Origin: a virus
IMG/VR virus record: IMGVR_UViG_3300035205_000176
Span: 1-40,846 of that record
Reading direction: 5' to 3' (one strand)
Length of the DNA stretch: 40,846 nucleotides
Each line of letters starts with the position of its first letter. Positions within the stretch are counted from its first letter, which is position 1. Under the pieces are notes generated by a model that saw only the letters and a program-made list of their open reading frames with translations, ran no database searches and was not told the DNA's origin. The translations under genes were made by a program, and so were the position numbers. Shown in pieces: positions 33,166 to 40,846 of the stretch.

Positions 33166-33927
33166 ATGGCGAAACAAGAAAAGCCTAAATTTCCAACTGA
33201 AGTTGTAACTTTACCATCTAAAGGTAACTTCTATCCAGAAGAACATCCTTTATCAAGTGGAGAAGTTGAAGTCAAATATATGACTGCTAAAGAAGAGGAC
33301 ATATTAACGTCACAAAACCTTATTAAACAAGGTAAAGTGATTGATGTATTGTTAGAATCTTTGGTAGTTGGTGATTTTGACATGGACGATATGTTCATCG
33401 GTGATAAGAATGCCGTTATGATAGCTTCTCGTGTTCTTGGATATGGTAAAGAATACACTTTTGAGTTGGATGACCCAGTAACTGGAGAAAAAGAATCGCA
33501 TACGTTAGATTTGACTACTCTTGACCATAAAGAAGTAGATTTCGACAAAGCTACGTTTGAATTTAAATTACCTTATTCTAAAAGAGTGTTAGGATATAAG
33601 TTTTTAACACAAGGTGATGAAAAAGAAATAGCGGCCGAACTCAAAGCTTTACGTAAGGTAACTAAGAAAACGGGTATTGAATCCGAAGTAACTACACGAC
33701 TAAAAAAAGTTATTACATCCGTAGATGGTGATAAGACCATTGGAACGATTAATAACTTTGTCAATAATGAATTTTTGTCTCGTGATTCAAGAGAATTTAG
33801 AGACCATCTTATGTCTATAACACCCGATGTAGATTTGGATATCATTATTGATTTTTCTTCAGGTGAGGAGGTAGAAATTACCGTCCCTATGACGGTAGAG
33901 TTTTTTTGGCCTAAAGCCGGAAAATAA
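33166..33927 (+). CDS. gp26: Baseplate hub assembly protein (gp26-like, PF12322 type)
   Basis: A 253-residue protein with the T4 baseplate family signature: TLPSKGNFYP near residue 16, VEVKYMTAKEEDILTSQNLI, a VIDVLLESLVV block and IASRVLGYGKEYTF. The C-terminus has VTVPMTVEFFWP-type wording (VEITVPMTVEFFWP), typical of the family's end. It probably chaperones tape-measure and hub assembly, comparable to lambda gpG. The stop at 33925 lies just after a T7 run (33901-33907) where the reading frame can shift into the gp51-like ORF. AAGGAG precedes the ATG. Confidence 0.88.
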   Translation: MAKQEKPKFPTEVVTLPSKGNFYPEEHPLSSGEVEVKYMTAKEEDILTSQNLIKQGKVIDVLLESLVVGDFDMDDMFIGDKNAVMIASRVLGYGKEYTFELDDPVTGEKESHTLDLTTLDHKEVDFDKATFEFKLPYSKRVLGYKFLTQGDEKEIAAELKALRKVTKKTGIESEVTTRLKKVITSVDGDKTIGTINNFVNNEFLSRDSREFRDHLMSITPDVDLDIIIDFSSGEEVEITVPMTVEFFWPKAGK

Positions 33928-34126
33928 GCCTCAAATACACGAACAAATATTCCAAATAGTATTTCATGGTAAAGGTGGATTTACCTATGATTCAGTCTAT
34001 TCTATGCCTACTTGGCTTCGTAAATTCTATTTCTTAAAAATGCAAGAGTTTTATAAGAAAGAAAAAGCTGAATACGATAAAGCTAATAAAAAGAGTACAG
34101 CTCGTCCACCATCATATAAAAAATAA
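33899..34126 (+). CDS. gp51: gp51-like extension, reached by probable frameshift from gp26
   Basis: This frame, +1 relative to gp26, is open from just after a TAG (33896-33898) to a TAA at 34124-34126: 75 codons. It has no start codon before an ATG at 34004, yet reads as a coherent protein: HEQIFQIVFHGKGGFTYDSV, then MPTWLRKFYFLKMQEFYKKE, then a Lys-rich tail. The P-T/S-W-x-R-x-F-Y helix is what I expect of a small tail chaperone following gp26. Expression most likely needs a +1 or -2 shift at the T7 run 33901-33907, giving a fusion like lambda gpGT. A sequencing indel in T7 is the main alternative. Confidence 0.75.
   Translation, partial: SFFGLKPENKPQIHEQIFQIVFHGKGGFTYDSVYSMPTWLRKFYFLKMQEFYKKEKAEYDKANKKSTARPPSYKK
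33901..33907 (+). promoter_or_regulatory. T7 slippery run at the gp26 to gp51 frame junction
   Basis: GAG-TTT-TTT-TGG in the gp26 frame. A +1 or -2 slip of the Phe tRNA on T7 leads into the open frame TTT-GGC-CTA-AAG-CCG. A -1 slip would hit TAA at 33912-33914, so -1 is excluded as a productive shift. Confidence 0.6.
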
Positions 34127-34134
34127 GTTTTCTG

Positions 34135-34142
34135 ATATTTAT
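34135..34142 (+). promoter_or_regulatory. ATATTTAT promoter-like element for the tape-measure unit
   Basis: GATATTTATTATTGATAAAT at 34134-34153, identical over 19 bases to the copy at 15640, and 49 bases before the ATG at 34191. Confidence 0.65.
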
Positions 34143-34190
34143 TATTGATAAATTCCCATAACAAACCGTTTTAATCAGGAGTTAAATATA

Positions 34191-34670
34191 ATGGAAAATA
34201 TTAATGATGTTAAGAAAATAGCACGAAAATTTCTTAAAAAACCAAAAGTTTTTCAAATGAGAGATACCATACAAGTTATTACAACAAGTGGTGCATATAT
34301 GAATTTGAAGCATACTAAACGTGGTAAAGAATACGAAATAACAGACCCAAATGAAAATCTTATAGGTGGTGGTGATTACGACTCAGTATTAGAACCATTC
34401 GCCGAATTCAAAGACCTACTCCGTTCCCTTAAATTAGAAAGTATAAAACCAGTGGTTGAAAGAAACCAACGAGTATTCTATGAAGGTATTATTGATATGT
34501 TATTTCAGAGAGTAGCCGCTGGTGCTAAACCAAAGGCCGTAGTTAAACAAGCTACAAAGAATCATCCAGAGTTAAGTAAACTGGAAAAAGAAATTGAAAA
34601 AGATTTGGAACAATTAAGAAAAGATTCAGCCGAATTAGATAAAAAGTGGAAAAAAATTGCATTATTTTAA
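34191..34670 (+). CDS. Unknown tail protein upstream of the tape measure
   Basis: A 159-residue basic protein. Residues 1-75 look like a small mixed fold (DTIQVITTSGAYMNLKHTKR), and the C-terminal third is a charged coiled coil (SKLEKEIEKDLEQLRKDSAE). It has AGGAG upstream, sits between the frameshift chaperones and the tape measure, and is read from its own promoter-like element. By position it may help tape-measure or tail assembly. I recognise no family and see no cysteine or membrane segment. Confidence 0.8.
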   Translation: MENINDVKKIARKFLKKPKVFQMRDTIQVITTSGAYMNLKHTKRGKEYEITDPNENLIGGGDYDSVLEPFAEFKDLLRSLKLESIKPVVERNQRVFYEGIIDMLFQRVAAGAKPKAVVKQATKNHPELSKLEKEIEKDLEQLRKDSAELDKKWKKIALF

Positions 34671-34686
34671 TTAATAGGAAGTATTA

Positions 34687-37251
34687 ATGGCCAAAACACC
34701 AGCCCAGTTCACAAAAGAAGATAATAAAGCTTTAACAGAGAAACTTAATTTAAGAAAGGCTCTTAATAAAGAAGAGAATCGAGGGCTCTATACTGCCAAG
34801 GACAGGGAAAAATTAGAAAAAGATATAGGTAAACTTTACAAAAAAAGAAATGAATTTGAAGTTCGTCTAAACGAGATTAAAGAAGAATTTACTAAGAAAA
34901 TGAAAGAGTCTGGTAAGTTATCTAAAGAGGGTCTTAAATTAAATAAAGAAATAGAAAAAGCAGGTAAAAAAATAGTTGTTGGAGCTCAAGACTATTCAGG
35001 TATACTGAAATCACAAGCTAACATACATAAAACTGAAGTAGGTATACAAACAGACCTTGGAACTATTTTAGATGGACAATTAACGAATTATAATGAAATA
35101 AATGGGGCTCAATTAGCTATTGGTACAAATAGTTTTAAAGCCGTAGATTTCACTGGACAAGAAGAAGCTATCCAAGAAGAAAGACTTAAAATAATGTCTG
35201 GTCAATATGATTTGTCGGATGATGCAAAACAATTAGCTCTTGAAGAACTTGATATTGCCGACCAAAGATTAGACGTACAGAAAAAAATAGCTAAATCACA
35301 AGAACTACAACATAATGCTACAGTTGAACTTGGTAAAGGTATGGAAGATATAAAAGACCAAGCCATGGCATTCGGAGCTCAATTAAAAGCTATAGCTATG
35401 AATCCAGTTATGGCTATTGGTGCTGGTTTATTATTAGCTGGTAAGTATCTATATGATATGTTTAAAGGAGCAATGGAACTTAAAGCCGAATTAGGTATTA
35501 GTGATGAAGCGGCCGCAGGTTTACAGATGCAAATATCGGAAACTGCCGCGGCATTTAAAATGGCAGGAGTTGAAGCTGGTGATGTAAAGGATGCGGCTAT
35601 TGGATTGATGGATAACTTTGGTGGAGTTAATGCAGTAACACCAGAATTGTTAACTGGTATGGCTCAAATGAAAGCCGATTTGGGTGTTAGTGGAACTAAT
35701 GCGGCTAACTTAATGGTAGCGATGAAAGCTACTGGTGCCGCGTCAGAAGAAGCGGCATTCCAAATGGCAAAATCTGTTGGTAGTTTAGCTCAAGCCGAGG
35801 GTGTAGCACCAGGTCAAGTTATGCAGGATTTAGCTCAAAATACTGAAGCGTTTGCTTCATTCGCTAAGGATGGTGGTATGAATGTCGCTAAAGCGGCTAT
35901 ACAAGCAAAGAAACTTGGTATTAACTTTGATACATCGGTTAAGATAGCAGATAACTTATTAAATTTTGAATCGAGTATTCAACAACAAATGGAAGCTGAA
36001 ATTCTACTTGGTAAACAATTGAATCTTGATAAAGCTCGTCAAATGGCACTTTCTGGTGATATGGTTGGGTTACAAAAAGAAATATTAAGAAATGTAGGTT
36101 CTGAAGCAGAATTTAACCAAATGAATGTTCTTCAAAGACGGGCGTTAGCACAGTCCATTGGTGTTAGTGTTACTGAATTATCTAAGATGGTAGCAAACCA
36201 ATCTAATCTTAATAAACAAACAAAAGCTCAAAAAGAATCCGCCGCGTTTATGGCACATATTATGAAAGCAATACGTGGATTGAGTGAAGATTTAATTAAA
36301 GTTTGGATGGTATTGAAACCAATATTTATGGTAGCTTTAGCTCCAATTGGAATAGCCGTATTTCTTCTTATTAAGATGGTAGCTTTAATAGCGTCTGGTA
36401 TATCCGCTCTGAATGAGTTTGGTAATGCTGGAACAATTATATTGGGAATTGTAATGGCAATATTAACGGCTCAAAAATTACAAGCTCTGTGGACTGGTGT
36501 TGTAACTACCGCACAATGGGCATTGAATGCCGCTATGACTGCAAATCCTGTTGGTGCTATTGTAATGGGAGTTATATTGTTGGTAGCTCTTGTTGTTGGA
36601 TTAGCTAAAAAGTTTGGTGTATTAAAATATATAATTGGAGCAATTGGAGTAGCTATGGCTATAGCGTTTTGGCCAATAACATTAGCTATAGGAGCCGTAT
36701 GGTTGTTATATAAAGGATTTATGTGGGTAGCAGATGCAGTAGGTGGAATAGGAAATTTGATGATGGGCATTGGTGCGGCTCTTTTAGTTGCAATGGGTCC
36801 AGTTGGATGGTTAATTGGAGCTGGAATATTGATTTGGAAAAACTTTGATAAAATTTGGGAGACTATTAAAGGAATTGGTAAAGCTATAATAGATTTTGTA
36901 ATGTCACCAATAAGAAAATTAAAAGCTTTTATGGCTGGTTTGTTACCAGGATGGGCACTAAAATTATTAGGAATGGGTGGAGGAACTACTCCTGAAGTGG
37001 CTAAATCTGGTACAGTAGCTCAAGATTTCATTTCAAGACCTGGTAGTGGTATGGAAAAATTTGATGAGGGTGATACTATAGTTGGAGTACAAAATGAATC
37101 TACTTTAGCTGGTGGTACTTCTTCAGTAGATATAGTACCAATAACTGATGGATTGAGAGGTGTTATAGATTCGATTAACGCTTTAGAAGCTTCCAATAAA
37201 GCATTAACGAATTCGTTAATTGGTAAAGTTAAAACTTTGAGTGAGCAATAA
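34687..37251 (+). CDS. Tape measure protein
   Basis: A large (854-residue) helical protein that sets tail length and probably passes into the host envelope during injection. Residues 1-230 are charged coiled coil. A hydrophobic segment lies at about 238-259 (MNPVMAIGAGLLLAGKYLYD). Residues 260-530 are Ala/Met-rich helices with repeated AGVEAGDV-like turns, and at about 539-717 there are several membrane-type segments (IFMVALAPIGIAVFLLIKMV, AIVMGVILLVALVVGLAKKF and others). T4 gp29 is 590 residues. Following the tail chaperones fits the usual order. The C-terminus is polar. Identity rests on composition, size and position. Confidence 0.85.
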   Translation: MAKTPAQFTKEDNKALTEKLNLRKALNKEENRGLYTAKDREKLEKDIGKLYKKRNEFEVRLNEIKEEFTKKMKESGKLSKEGLKLNKEIEKAGKKIVVGAQDYSGILKSQANIHKTEVGIQTDLGTILDGQLTNYNEINGAQLAIGTNSFKAVDFTGQEEAIQEERLKIMSGQYDLSDDAKQLALEELDIADQRLDVQKKIAKSQELQHNATVELGKGMEDIKDQAMAFGAQLKAIAMNPVMAIGAGLLLAGKYLYDMFKGAMELKAELGISDEAAAGLQMQISETAAAFKMAGVEAGDVKDAAIGLMDNFGGVNAVTPELLTGMAQMKADLGVSGTNAANLMVAMKATGAASEEAAFQMAKSVGSLAQAEGVAPGQVMQDLAQNTEAFASFAKDGGMNVAKAAIQAKKLGINFDTSVKIADNLLNFESSIQQQMEAEILLGKQLNLDKARQMALSGDMVGLQKEILRNVGSEAEFNQMNVLQRRALAQSIGVSVTELSKMVANQSNLNKQTKAQKESAAFMAHIMKAIRGLSEDLIKVWMVLKPIFMVALAPIGIAVFLLIKMVALIASGISALNEFGNAGTIILGIVMAILTAQKLQALWTGVVTTAQWALNAAMTANPVGAIVMGVILLVALVVGLAKKFGVLKYIIGAIGVAMAIAFWPITLAIGAVWLLYKGFMWVADAVGGIGNLMMGIGAALLVAMGPVGWLIGAGILIWKNFDKIWETIKGIGKAIIDFVMSPIRKLKAFMAGLLPGWALKLLGMGGGTTPEVAKSGTVAQDFISRPGSGMEKFDEGDTIVGVQNESTLAGGTSSVDIVPITDGLRGVIDSINALEASNKALTNSLIGKVKTLSEQ

Positions 37252-37252
37252 T

Positions 37253-40105
37253 ATGGGATTAGTTGATTTAACAAGTGACTTAGCCATTGGAGCTGGAAAT
37301 CCATTAGGTTCTCCTACTGGTAATAATTTAGGTCAACCAACATCGTTGGGTGGATATTCACATCCTGGACCAGTAAATTATTTCCCAAATCTTAACGCAA
37401 CAGGATTTACTCTTAACTTTAGTGGGCCACCAACATTATTTACTATGAATGGTGTTCCAGAAGTGGTTAATACAAATCCAATAGGTAGACACACGGCAGG
37501 TATAGAACCTATACTTTTTATTAATAGTGACGCTTCATTATTTAATTCGGAATTAGATAATTTAAATCCATTTAATTTATCAGATATATTATCAATTACA
37601 AGACCAGATAATAATCCATTTAATTTATCAGATATAACTTCACTTGAAAGACCAGAAATGGTTGAGTGGTTTAATGTTACAACAGATAATAGTCCAAATA
37701 TGAGTAGAAGTCCACGACAACCATTTAATTTTCCAAGTTTAGAAACTCCAGAAGCATTTAATTCGTATAATAGTAGTGGAACAATAAATACAGAATTATC
37801 TACTAAAGGACAATATGATAAATTACCTTATAGAGATAATAATGTTATAGGATTTGACCAACCATTTATTATAAAAGAAATTGGTAATAAAGCAGGACTT
37901 GATGCTGTTAGTGGTGTACCAGGACTTGGTATGGTAAGTACAATGATTGGTAGAACAGTTGATGATGTTAAAAGAATAGGAAAATTTATACTTACACCAC
38001 AAGGTCTTACTTTTGGTGTTAAACAATTTTTATTTTATAAGTTAAATCCATTTGAACATACACGACAATGGAATCCACTTGGATTAGTATCTATTGTACC
38101 AATGGTACATGCAGAAAGTCATGGTTCGATGAGTAATTCATTAACTGCGGCATTAGAACCTATAGGGCCATTAATAGATAAATTAAAGGGTGTTGCTGGT
38201 AAAGCTGGAGAAGCTGGTGCATCAGCCGCAGGGGCCGCGTTAGAGTTCTTAGGAGGAGCCGCTAAGAGTACTATTAATTTTACAGGTGATGCTGTTAATT
38301 TCGGTAAAGAGACGTTTTCCGCTGGGTCGAAAACAATTGCACCAATACTTGAAAGATTTCGTACATACTTTCCACATCACGAACAACGAGCTAAACTTGA
38401 AGTACCAACAGATATCTTACAAACTGAATCCGATGGATTTAAAATTGATTGGACTAAGATTAAAACTTCTACTAAGAATATATGGAGTAAAGGTAAGAAT
38501 ATAACTTCTACAGTTGGTAAAGGAGCATTGAGTGTTGGTAAATCAGTTTACGCCGGAGTTGGATGGGTAGGTGGTCATTTAAATGAGATGGATTGGGCTA
38601 GAGATTTACATAGTGGGCCATATACAAGATATCAAGATTCATTAGCGTTGGTTATGAGTGGTAAAGCTCAAGGGCCAGGTCTTATATGGAAAAATGCAGA
38701 CGATGAGGATTTAAAGAGTGGTGCAATTGGTAATGATGATACACAATTATTATTTTGGAGTAATTTGTGGGGAACTGATATAGAGACAGATGATTGGGGG
38801 GAAGAAAGTTCTACTGGTACAAATATTGGTAAGTATCATCCTATGTCTAAGTGGCCTGATAATAGAGAAGATAGTAATGGTATGTCAGTATTAATTGCTC
38901 GTGGTATGATGTGGAGACACCATCCAAGTAGTGATACTGGTAAAGCTAATCCAGTTGAGAGGTGGCCAGCTCTATTAGTAAATCAAGCTAGATATTTTAG
39001 TATAACAGATTCAAAAATGAACGCTGTACCAGAATGGTCACGACCAAGTGATGTTATAAAACCAATAGTTGATGAGGGTGACGTACAAAGACTTTTAATA
39101 CCACAACCACCAAGTGTTATAACTGATAAAGACCCTATTAGAAATTATGCTATGTCAGCGTATGGTGATTTACCAGGTGAAACTAATGCAAGAGATGATG
39201 TTATATATGAGAAAACTTTAAAAACTCCTGCAGAATCAAAGGTTTTTAAAACTGAGAATTTAGATAGTGATGAAAAGAATAGAGAACTTAGAAATCGTGG
39301 TAAAGAGATAATGTATTCGGTTGGTCAACCTGGTACACCAGGTATTTTACCAGTTTGGGATGATAAAATAAAAGGTTTAATAAAAAAAGGTCATACTGGA
39401 AAATACGCAAATGAATTGACAGATAAAGTTAATATGACACCATATGGTACAAATTCTGATTTAGATTTTATACCATTTAAATTTAAAGATTTAGTTAATG
39501 AGAAATATATAGTATTTAGAGCAACATTGGAAGGTATTAGTGATACTATATCACCAAGTTGGAATGAATCACAATATATAGGTAGACCAGACAAAGTTTA
39601 TACATATGGTGGAGCTGATAGAGCTATAGGATTTTCTTTTAAGGTATTTCCTAATACAAAACAAGAAATGATTCCGTTGTGGGATAAAGTTAATTATCTT
39701 ATGGGTCTTGGATATCCAACTTGGAAAGCAGGTGGTAAAACTGGTGGTCGTTTAATGACACCACCATTTGTTGAATTAACTATTGGTAATTTATATAAAG
39801 ATACACCAGGTTTAATAGATAATATTGGTGTAACTGTAGAAGATAGTGGTGGTTGGGATATAGATGTACCATTACAATTACCTAAATTTTTAACAATACA
39901 AATAGGGTTTAAATTTATTGGAAATTATGCGTTATCAATGACAGGTAAACACTTTAGTTTACCTTGGATGGATGGTACTAAACCATATGAAAACTTTTTA
40001 ACAGACCCATCTAATAATGAAAATAACCCACCTGTTGATGCATCAGGAATAGATATAATGGATATACTGGCTCTACCAGAGGCTTCATCTGGAGGAACAG
40101 CTTAA
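37253..40105 (+). CDS. Large baseplate-region structural protein
   Basis: A 950-residue protein from ATG 37253, two bases after the tape-measure stop (a GTG at 37241 would overlap). The N-terminal 170 residues are Pro, Asn and Ser-rich with a repeated NPFNLSDI block. Next is FDQPFIIKEIGNKAG and RTVDDVKRIGKFILTPQGL, a pattern I associate with large phage structural proteins of unknown role. The last 200 residues look globular: YIGRPDKVYTYGGADRAIGF, then PLWDKVNYLMGLGYPTWKAG and PPFVELTIGNLYKDTPG. It is probably at the tube-baseplate junction, given gp53 next to it. The exact T4 counterpart is not clear. Confidence 0.7.
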   Translation: MGLVDLTSDLAIGAGNPLGSPTGNNLGQPTSLGGYSHPGPVNYFPNLNATGFTLNFSGPPTLFTMNGVPEVVNTNPIGRHTAGIEPILFINSDASLFNSELDNLNPFNLSDILSITRPDNNPFNLSDITSLERPEMVEWFNVTTDNSPNMSRSPRQPFNFPSLETPEAFNSYNSSGTINTELSTKGQYDKLPYRDNNVIGFDQPFIIKEIGNKAGLDAVSGVPGLGMVSTMIGRTVDDVKRIGKFILTPQGLTFGVKQFLFYKLNPFEHTRQWNPLGLVSIVPMVHAESHGSMSNSLTAALEPIGPLIDKLKGVAGKAGEAGASAAGAALEFLGGAAKSTINFTGDAVNFGKETFSAGSKTIAPILERFRTYFPHHEQRAKLEVPTDILQTESDGFKIDWTKIKTSTKNIWSKGKNITSTVGKGALSVGKSVYAGVGWVGGHLNEMDWARDLHSGPYTRYQDSLALVMSGKAQGPGLIWKNADDEDLKSGAIGNDDTQLLFWSNLWGTDIETDDWGEESSTGTNIGKYHPMSKWPDNREDSNGMSVLIARGMMWRHHPSSDTGKANPVERWPALLVNQARYFSITDSKMNAVPEWSRPSDVIKPIVDEGDVQRLLIPQPPSVITDKDPIRNYAMSAYGDLPGETNARDDVIYEKTLKTPAESKVFKTENLDSDEKNRELRNRGKEIMYSVGQPGTPGILPVWDDKIKGLIKKGHTGKYANELTDKVNMTPYGTNSDLDFIPFKFKDLVNEKYIVFRATLEGISDTISPSWNESQYIGRPDKVYTYGGADRAIGFSFKVFPNTKQEMIPLWDKVNYLMGLGYPTWKAGGKTGGRLMTPPFVELTIGNLYKDTPGLIDNIGVTVEDSGGWDIDVPLQLPKFLTIQIGFKFIGNYALSMTGKHFSLPWMDGTKPYENFLTDPSNNENNPPVDASGIDIMDILALPEASSGGTA
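37565..37636 (+). repeat. 24-base direct repeat in the 37253 gene
   Basis: AATCCATTTAATTTATCAGA followed by TATA occurs at 37565-37588 and 37613-37636, encoding two NPFNLSDI blocks 16 residues apart. Confidence 0.8.
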
Positions 40106-40399
40106 ATGAATAGATACTCATATACTAAAGTAAAAAAAGATAAGAATGGAGTTCGTTGTCTTAAAATAACGAGATACCCAGAAATATTAGTTAGGGATAC
40201 TGATACATTTCATTTTGCTCGAGATTTTGAAAGATTTGATTGGTTAGCAAACAAATATTATAATGACTCAACACTTTGGTGGATTCTTGCAAAAGCTAAT
40301 GGTTATTCACATGAATCAAGACCAAAGGTCGGTGATAAAATTCGTATACCGAGAGATATAAATTCTATATTACAAGAATTTCACAGATTAAACAAATAG
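40106..40399 (+). CDS. gp53: Baseplate wedge protein (gp53-like, LysM-type fold)
   Basis: A 97-residue protein matching the gp53 family core: FDWLANKYYNDSTLWWILAK, then ANGYSHESRPKVGDKIRIPR. The L-A-x-x-Y-Y-x-D-x-x-x-W-W-I-L pattern with V-G-D-x-I-R-I-P resembles a LysM-like unit found in small wedge components of contractile systems. It would close the baseplate wedge. It is shorter than T4 gp53 (196 residues), like many distant homologues. The start follows the upstream stop directly, so it is translationally coupled. Confidence 0.88.
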   Translation: MNRYSYTKVKKDKNGVRCLKITRYPEILVRDTDTFHFARDFERFDWLANKYYNDSTLWWILAKANGYSHESRPKVGDKIRIPRDINSILQEFHRLNK

Positions 40400-40409
40400 G
40401 ACTTAGGTT

Positions 40410-40846
40410 ATGTTAAACCTTTCTGAGATACATCCAGACGTTAGGAGAACATTACATGAAATGGAGAATGCTCTTGCGAGAGACGTTTCACCTAATACTG
40501 GGCAAGCTGATGTTGGTAAAGCAATAAAAGATACTTATGCTAAATCATCATGGGTTAGAATGTTTTCACCAATAGATTCTACTTTGGAATATGTTTATTA
40601 TACTGAAGAAAACCCGCCTCCAGCCGGTAGTGTTAAAAATATTGGTGATATTAAAGTTGATATAAAATTGGATGATGATGGTAAAATAATTTCACAACAG
40701 GCAGTAACACAAAATAATCCACGAGGTGGTATGGATACTGTTTGTATAATGGGTGGTGAATTAATGAAGGAAGGTGAAGGAGCAGATACAACATTTAAAC
40801 ATCTAAGTGGTTTTAGAGAAATGTATGATAGAAGTTTATTTGATAA
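40410..40846 (+). CDS. Probable baseplate protein, N-terminal part only
   Basis: A gene starting at ATG 40410 (TTAGG upstream) and open to the window end, giving 145 residues. The beginning is helical (HPDVRRTLHEMENALARDVS); after residue 60 a beta-rich part follows (GSVKNIGDIKVDIKLDDDGK, then MDTVCIMGGELMKEG). In T4 the gene after 53 is gene 5, but I see no gp5 OB-fold wording at the N-terminus. A baseplate role is likely from position; function is not identified. Confidence 0.75.
   Translation, partial: MLNLSEIHPDVRRTLHEMENALARDVSPNTGQADVGKAIKDTYAKSSWVRMFSPIDSTLEYVYYTEENPPPAGSVKNIGDIKVDIKLDDDGKIISQQAVTQNNPRGGMDTVCIMGGELMKEGEGADTTFKHLSGFREMYDRSLFD

Noticed and set aside
40410-40846. Assignment as gp5 hub-lysozyme
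   Set aside because: Order after gp53 fits T4, but the N-terminal sequence does not resemble the gp5 OB domain and the gene is cut by the window end.
1-40846. tRNA genes
   Set aside because: I saw no cloverleaf-like segment in the short intergenic gaps; a dedicated scan would be needed to exclude one fully.

Overview
The window is a 40.8 kb, AT-rich, single-direction (all + strand) block of virion genes from a T4-like contractile-tailed dsDNA phage (Caudoviricetes, myovirus morphotype). Diagnostic genes are the large terminase gp17, portal gp20, prohead protease gp21, acidic scaffold gp22, major capsid gp23, tail terminator gp15, sheath gp18, tube gp19, baseplate chaperone gp26 with a gp51-like frameshift partner, a membrane-segment-rich tape measure and wedge protein gp53. 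The style (low GC, T4 core order rearranged, SSG/TDG collagen-like fibre, phage-encoded bS21) resembles marine or other aquatic T4-like phages. The host cannot be named, but most late genes have clear GGAG-type Shine-Dalgarno sites.

Layout. 1-447: end of an unknown gene and a small unknown gene. 448-3873: DNA packaging motor and portal. 3928-12499: a long head-assembly cassette around gp21, in which many proteins carry a short amphipathic N-terminal (or internal) helix ending in a consensus prohead-protease site (I/L/V-x-E before A, G, S or D). I interpret these as capsid-targeting peptides of packaged internal head proteins. 12523-12738: a complete ribosomal protein bS21 homologue. 12739-12882: leader with a promoter-like element and two hairpins. 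12883-15579: scaffold and major capsid, closed by a strong terminator. 15690-18137: neck and tail-completion proteins. 18147-20183: three beta-rich fibre-type proteins. 20223-29558: one 3111-residue collagen-like fibre with alternating globular domains, a C1q/TNF-like jelly-roll and a C-terminal S74 self-cleaving chaperone. 29621-29917: small coiled-coil protein. 30025-33037: sheath and tube, each followed by a terminator. 33166-34126: gp26/gp51-like tail chaperones joined by a probable +1 or -2 frameshift. 34191-40846: tape measure, a large baseplate-region protein, gp53 and a partial gene.

How it fits together: gp22 and gp23 build the prohead on gp20; gp21 trims gp23 (predicted cut after Glu65, the same residue number as in T4), the scaffold and the packaged proteins; gp17 fills the head; gp13/14/15-like proteins close the neck and join the tail, which is built on the tape measure with gp18/gp19 and the baseplate. 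The giant collagen-like protein is probably a host-contact fibre. A repeated GATATTTAT element lies upstream of most transcription-unit starts and is the best candidate for the late promoter. The most interesting signals are the packaged-protein cassette, the bS21 gene, the C1q-bearing collagen fibre, the repeated promoter element and the frameshift.
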